Shown here piece after piece: positions 60,388 through 64,000 of a stretch of 64,000 bases of DNA; the stretch's first letter is position 1, and every line of letters starts with the position of its first letter. Below the pieces are notes generated by a model that was not told the DNA's origin, did no database searches, and worked only from the letters and a program-made list of their open reading frames with translations. The translations under genes were made by a program, and so were the position numbers. Source of the stretch: Deltaproteobacteria bacterium (lineage in GTDB: Bacteria; Desulfobacterota; Desulfomonilia; UBA1062); the NCBI GenBank assembly GCA_018434685.1, contig JAHDOV010000010.1, positions 124,001 to 188,000 on the forward strand, in the 5' to 3' direction.

Positions 60388-60789
60388 ATGTTCAACCTTA
60401 AGTTTCAAGAAGTTATTGGTTTTCTTTTGGGGCCTGAGGGCTATGAGGAACGACTTGGCGTGTATTACCCGTCCCTGGATGTGTACGAAAACACGGTGGA
60501 GCTGTGCATCGAAGTGGAGATCCCCGGCGTCAGCCCCGAGGACGTGAACGTGGAGGTTATGGGAAGGACCTTGATCATTACCGGAATGAAACGCGACCCG
60601 CTCGTGAACAAGGGGGTCCGGTATATCAGGATGGAACGAGGGTTTGGAAAGTTCCGCAGGGAACTGGATATCCCGGAGATATTCGATCTGGAGAAGGTTG
60701 ACGCGAAATTTTCCGACGGTGTCCTGGCAATCAGGGTGACACGGTCCGAGAACAAGCCCAAGATGATAAAGCGCATCAATATTGAATAG
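60388..60789 (+). CDS. Small heat shock protein Hsp20 (IbpA family)
   Basis: 133 residues with an alpha-crystallin domain: YPSLDVYENTVELCIEVEIPGVSPEDVNVEV, LIITGMKR, ERGFGKFRRELDIP and the conserved FSDGVLAIRV. The N-terminal arm is short (about 25 residues) and the C-terminal I-x-I motif is replaced by IKRINIE. It holds unfolding proteins for refolding or degradation. Eleven bases before lon, with which it forms an operon, so holdase and protease are co-made. Confidence 0.93.
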   Translation: MFNLKFQEVIGFLLGPEGYEERLGVYYPSLDVYENTVELCIEVEIPGVSPEDVNVEVMGRTLIITGMKRDPLVNKGVRYIRMERGFGKFRRELDIPEIFDLEKVDAKFSDGVLAIRVTRSENKPKMIKRINIE

Positions 60790-60800
60790 GAGTGTGTTGA

Positions 60801-63338
60801 ATGGAAAATGAAAAACAGGCAATAGATATCCCCACAAATATACCGTTGCTTCCCATCCGGGACGTGGTGATCTATCCATATATGATCCTGCCGCTGTTTG
60901 TAGGCAGGGGACTGTCCATCAAGGCGGTGGACGAGGCGCTGAACAAAGACCGGTACATCTTCCTGGCCGCCCAGAAGGATTCCACCATTGAAGAACCCGA
61001 AGAAGACCAGATATACACGGTGGGAACGGTGGCCATGGTGATCCGGATGCTGAAGCTGCCGGACGGCAGGGTGAAGAGCCTGGTCCAGGGGGTTGCAAAG
61101 GCCCGCATCCAGAAATTCTACAAGGACGAAGGCGGCTTCTACACGGTCGATATCGAGAAGATAGAAGAGCCGGAGATCAAAGAGGTGACCGTCGAGGTGG
61201 AGGCCATGATGCGCTCCGTCAAGGAACAGTCCGAGAGGATTCTCCAGCTCAGAGGCATTGTCTCTCCTGATGCCCTGTCCATCCTGGAGGCCATAGACGA
61301 TCCCGGCAGGCTTGCCGACCTGGTGGCGTCGAACCTCAGGCTCAAGGTCGACGAATCTCAGTACGTGCTCGAGATCATCGACCCCATCGAGAGGCTCAGG
61401 CATGTCAACGGCCTGCTCTCCAAGGAGATGGAGCTCTCCGAGGTCCAGGCGAAGATCCAGTCGCAGGCCAAGGAGGAGATGAGCAAGACCCAGAGGGAAT
61501 ACTTCCTGAGGGAGCAGCTGCGCGCCATTCAGCAGGAGCTCGGCGAGGTCGACGAGAAGGGCAAGGAGGTGGAGGAGTATCAGGAGAAGATCGAGAAGGT
61601 CGGTATGCCCGAAGACGTCAAGAAAGAGGCCACCAAACAGCTCGAACGGCTCAAGATGATGCACCAGGATTCTGCCGAGGCCAATATCATACGCACCTAC
61701 CTCGACTGGATGACAGACCTGCCCTGGGGTCATTCGACGCAGGACAGCCTCGATATCAAGGAGTCCGGAAGGATCCTCGACGAGGATCACTACGGCCTCG
61801 ACAAGGTGAAGCAGCGGATTATCGAGTATCTCGCGGTGAGAAAACTGAATCCCAACAAGAAAGGCGCCATACTCTGCTTTGTCGGTCCTCCGGGTGTCGG
61901 AAAGACCTCGCTGGGCAAGTCGATCGCGCGCTCCCTGGGCAGAGAGTTCTACCGGCTCTCCATCGGCGGGGTGCGGGACGAGGCCGAGATCAGGGGCCAC
62001 CGGCGCACCTATATCGGTGCCATGCCCGGCAGGATCATACAGGGGATAAAGCAGGCCGGGTCCAATAACCCGGTGTTCATGATCGACGAGGTGGACAAGA
62101 TCGGTGCAGACTTCAGGGGAGACCCGTCCTCGGCCCTGCTCGAGGTGCTTGACCCTGAACAGAACTTCTCCTTCCAGGATCACTACCTCAATGTGCCCTT
62201 CGATCTGTCCAAGGTGATGTTCATTACCACGGCGAACCTCATGGATCCCATCCCAGGACCGCTCAGGGACAGGATGGAGATCATCGAGCTGCCGGGATAC
62301 ACGGATCAGGAAAAGCTCCAGATCGCAAAAAGGTATCTTGTCCGCCGTCAGGTAGAAGAGAACGGCATGAAGGAAGCAGATGTGGTGTACTCGGACGAGG
62401 CCATACTCGATGTCGTGAACCACTACACCAAGGAGGCAGGCGTCCGGAATCTCGAGCGCGAGATCGGGTCCATCTGCCGCAAGGTAGCGCGTGATATTGC
62501 CGAGAAGGATGCTCGGCGCAAGAGGGTGTACCGGATAAGCGCAAAGAACGTATCCAATTTCCTGGGTGTTCCGAAATACTTGCCCGAGCAGGAACGCAAA
62601 GAGCACGAGGTCGGGGTATCCACCGGACTCGCCTGGACGCAGTATGGCGGAGAGATCCTCTATATCGAGACCTCTGTCCTTCCGTGCAGCGAAGGCAAGG
62701 GCGGCAGTCTCGTGCTGACCGGCCAGCTCGGCGACGTCATGAAGGAATCCGCCCATGCCGGGCTCACCTATATCCGGTCCCGCGCGGAAAAGCTTGGCAT
62801 CTCCCCGACGTTCAACAGGGATAACGACGTGCACATCCATGTGCCTGCAGGTGCCATCCCCAAGGACGGACCTTCGGCAGGGATAACCATGGCCACGGCA
62901 GTGATCTCGGCCCTGACGAACAAGGCAGTGCGCAAGGATATCGCCATGACCGGAGAGATCACACTGCGTGGCAAGGTGCTTCCTATCGGCGGACTGAAGG
63001 AGAAGGCACTGGCTGCCCACAGGAACAAGATCTTCGAGATCATCATCCCGAAGGAGAACACGAAGGACCTCGAAGAGATCCCTGCGGTGGTCAAGAAGAA
63101 GGTGAAATTCTATCCGGTCAGTTCCATGGACGAGGTGCTCGAGCACGTGTTTGTCACAGACAACGATGCGAAAGAGCCGGTCATAAAGAAGCCGGCAACG
63201 CCAAAGAAAAAGGCATCGCCCAAAAAAGCGGCTGCGACGAAGAAAACGGCTTCGGCGAAGAAGGCAACTGCAACAAAGAAACTCTCTGAGAAGAAGAAAT
63301 CCTCGAGCTTAAAGGAGCCGGCAAAGGCTGCCCGGTAA
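60801..63338 (+). CDS. lon: ATP-dependent protease Lon with Lys/Ala-rich tail
   Basis: 845 residues. N-terminal LON substrate-binding domain ([20 protein letters not shown]), coiled-coil region, AAA+ module ([19 protein letters not shown] near 362, then [10 protein letters not shown]), and the Ser-Lys protease with Ser 692 in KDGPSAG and Lys 735 in [12 protein letters not shown], spaced as in E. coli. After the normal end (near 785) the protein continues with about 55 residues rich in Lys, Ala, Thr and Pro, which is not part of the standard fold. Cytoplasmic quality-control protease, paired with hsp20. A strong hairpin follows. Confidence 0.96.
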   Translation: MENEKQAIDIPTNIPLLPIRDVVIYPYMILPLFVGRGLSIKAVDEALNKDRYIFLAAQKDSTIEEPEEDQIYTVGTVAMVIRMLKLPDGRVKSLVQGVAKARIQKFYKDEGGFYTVDIEKIEEPEIKEVTVEVEAMMRSVKEQSERILQLRGIVSPDALSILEAIDDPGRLADLVASNLRLKVDESQYVLEIIDPIERLRHVNGLLSKEMELSEVQAKIQSQAKEEMSKTQREYFLREQLRAIQQELGEVDEKGKEVEEYQEKIEKVGMPEDVKKEATKQLERLKMMHQDSAEANIIRTYLDWMTDLPWGHSTQDSLDIKESGRILDEDHYGLDKVKQRIIEYLAVRKLNPNKKGAILCFVGPPGVGKTSLGKSIARSLGREFYRLSIGGVRDEAEIRGHRRTYIGAMPGRIIQGIKQAGSNNPVFMIDEVDKIGADFRGDPSSALLEVLDPEQNFSFQDHYLNVPFDLSKVMFITTANLMDPIPGPLRDRMEIIELPGYTDQEKLQIAKRYLVRRQVEENGMKEADVVYSDEAILDVVNHYTKEAGVRNLEREIGSICRKVARDIAEKDARRKRVYRISAKNVSNFLGVPKYLPEQERKEHEVGVSTGLAWTQYGGEILYIETSVLPCSEGKGGSLVLTGQLGDVMKESAHAGLTYIRSRAEKLGISPTFNRDNDVHIHVPAGAIPKDGPSAGITMATAVISALTNKAVRKDIAMTGEITLRGKVLPIGGLKEKALAAHRNKIFEIIIPKENTKDLEEIPAVVKKKVKFYPVSSMDEVLEHVFVTDNDAKEPVIKKPATPKKKASPKKAAATKKTASAKKATATKKLSEKKKSSSLKEPAKAAR

Positions 63339-63386
63339 GGGCAAACTCAGACGCTCTGTGACAAGACAGATAACAATGTAATCCAA

Positions 63387-63418
63387 AAGGCTGAAGCCCT
63401 TAAAAGGGCTTCAGCCTT
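63387..63418. terminator. Hairpin terminator between lon and the purine phosphorylase gene
   Basis: AAGGCTGAAGCCCT (63387-63400) pairs with AGGGCTTCAGCCTT (63405-63418) around TAAA. The right arm covers the last codons and stop (63411-63413) of the minus-strand gene. Confidence 0.8.
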
Positions 63419-64000
63419 CGAGTATTCCCCTGAAGATCCTGGCAATCGCTGGCCCTGCCTTGTGTGCCATGGCGATCACCTCTTCGATGGGTGCGCCCAG
63501 GTAGCGGTCAGGGTCATTGTTGTTGGTAATGGCTGATATGGCCAGGACATCCATGCCGCAGTGAACTGCCTGGATCACCTCCATCACGGTGGACATGCCC
63601 ACGGCATGGGCGCCCATGATCTGCAGCATCCTCGTCTCTGCGGCAGTTTCCATGGAAGGCCCGGGAACCTGCACGTACACCCCTTCCTTGAGGTCGATCC
63701 CGCTGCCCTGTGCAAAACTCCGTGCCCGGTCGTTCAGGGATGGGCAGTACGGCCTGGTCATGTCGGGGAAGCGCGGCCCCATGGTATCGTCATTGGGCCC
63801 GATAAGTGGATTCCTCCCGGTGAGGTTGATGTGGTCGGTAATGAGCATCGCGCTGCCCGGCGTGAGGTCCGGCCGCAGGCCGCCTGCTGCATTGGAGATG
63901 AAGATGGTTCTGATACCCATGAGGGAGAATACCCGGATGGGGTAGGTGACCTCTCGAGCGCTGTAGCCCTCGTAGAGGTGGAACCGTCCGCTCATGACGA
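63411..64000 (-). CDS. Purine nucleoside phosphorylase (partial, N-terminus off the right edge)
   Basis: About 196 residues of the C-terminal part of the trimeric PNP family; the frame continues past base 64000, so the ATG at 63995 is internal (family members have a VMxGRFHxYEGYS segment there). Visible marks: GRFHLYEGYSAREVTYPIRV, SNAAGGLRPDL, DHINLTGRNPLIGPND, the phosphate/nucleoside site PGPSMETAAETRML, GMSTVMEVI and AITNNNDP, where Asn selects 6-oxopurines. It splits (deoxy)inosine and guanosine to base and ribose 1-phosphate. 5'-Methylthioadenosine phosphorylase is the nearest alternative, but AITNNNDP fits PNP better. Confidence 0.9.
   Translation of the reverse strand, partial: VMSGRFHLYEGYSAREVTYPIRVFSLMGIRTIFISNAAGGLRPDLTPGSAMLITDHINLTGRNPLIGPNDDTMGPRFPDMTRPYCPSLNDRARSFAQGSGIDLKEGVYVQVPGPSMETAAETRMLQIMGAHAVGMSTVMEVIQAVHCGMDVLAISAITNNNDPDRYLGAPIEEVIAMAHKAGPAIARIFRGILEG

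Noticed and set aside
60465..63146. An 893-codon minus-strand frame opposite lon
   Set aside because: Antisense shadow of Lon, His/Leu/Asp-rich, no start signal, no recognisable domain.

Overview
The window is about 64 kb of bacterial chromosome with complete rRNA-free, tRNA-free coding content. The gene set points to a strictly anaerobic, probably syntrophic, Gram-negative bacterium of the former Deltaproteobacteria (Desulfobacterota). The evidence is a selenocysteine formate dehydrogenase tied to NuoE/NuoF-type flavoprotein subunits, a formate channel, a fused B12-dependent acyl-CoA mutase with its cobalamin adenosyltransferase, a thiolase, a class I (oxygen-labile) fumarase, many lipoproteins and a giant secreted repeat protein. 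The family-level assignment is inference; no marker gene here settles it.

Layout. 1-1042: ftsY (minus, runs off the left edge). 1296-6888: two nitronate-monooxygenase-like flavoproteins, two PKD-type lipoproteins and a MerR regulator; an identical 11-bp motif lies upstream of both flavoprotein genes and of the MerR gene. 7078-7866: lipoprotein M48 protease. 8376-21299: one 4307-residue secreted protein with two malectin-like domains, about 47 Ig-like repeats of 77-78 residues and a C-terminal beta-propeller. 21433-27306: a TetR-HlyD-ABC-ABC2-ABC2 export operon with the gene order of E. coli cecR-ybhGFSR. 27413-30459: two-component pair and miaB. 30609-32996: a lone type IV pilin-like protein and two lipoproteins. 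33377-37226: a translationally coupled hydantoinase A / histone-deacetylase-like amidohydrolase / patatin operon. 37227-38355: gene-free, holding three related repeat copies, one inverted. 38356-41309 (minus): mobA, fumarase alpha and beta, and an SDR.

The metabolic centre is 41565-57655. A NuoE-like protein, a small [2Fe-2S] protein, a NuoF-NfnB fusion flavoprotein and a NuoG-type formate dehydrogenase with UGA-encoded selenocysteine (SECIS hairpin visible) form one operon ending with a FocA-type formate channel. The fusion suggests one complex able to handle NAD(H) and NADP(H), perhaps with ferredoxin, i.e. a bifurcating or confurcating formate dehydrogenase. Directly after it come five tightly packed signalling genes (DRTGG, ATPase, DRTGG, PHP, ATPase) of unknown role. 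Then come IcmF (acyl-CoA mutase plus its G-protein chaperone), the corrinoid adenosyltransferase and an acetyl-CoA acetyltransferase. Together these read as interconversion of isobutyryl-CoA and butyryl-CoA, thiolytic cleavage, and disposal of electrons as formate.

57853-64000: a YkgJ-type cysteine cluster protein, umuDC, hsp20-lon and a partial purine nucleoside phosphorylase. Strong hairpin terminators separate most convergent gene pairs. I saw no CRISPR array, insertion sequence, tRNA or rRNA.
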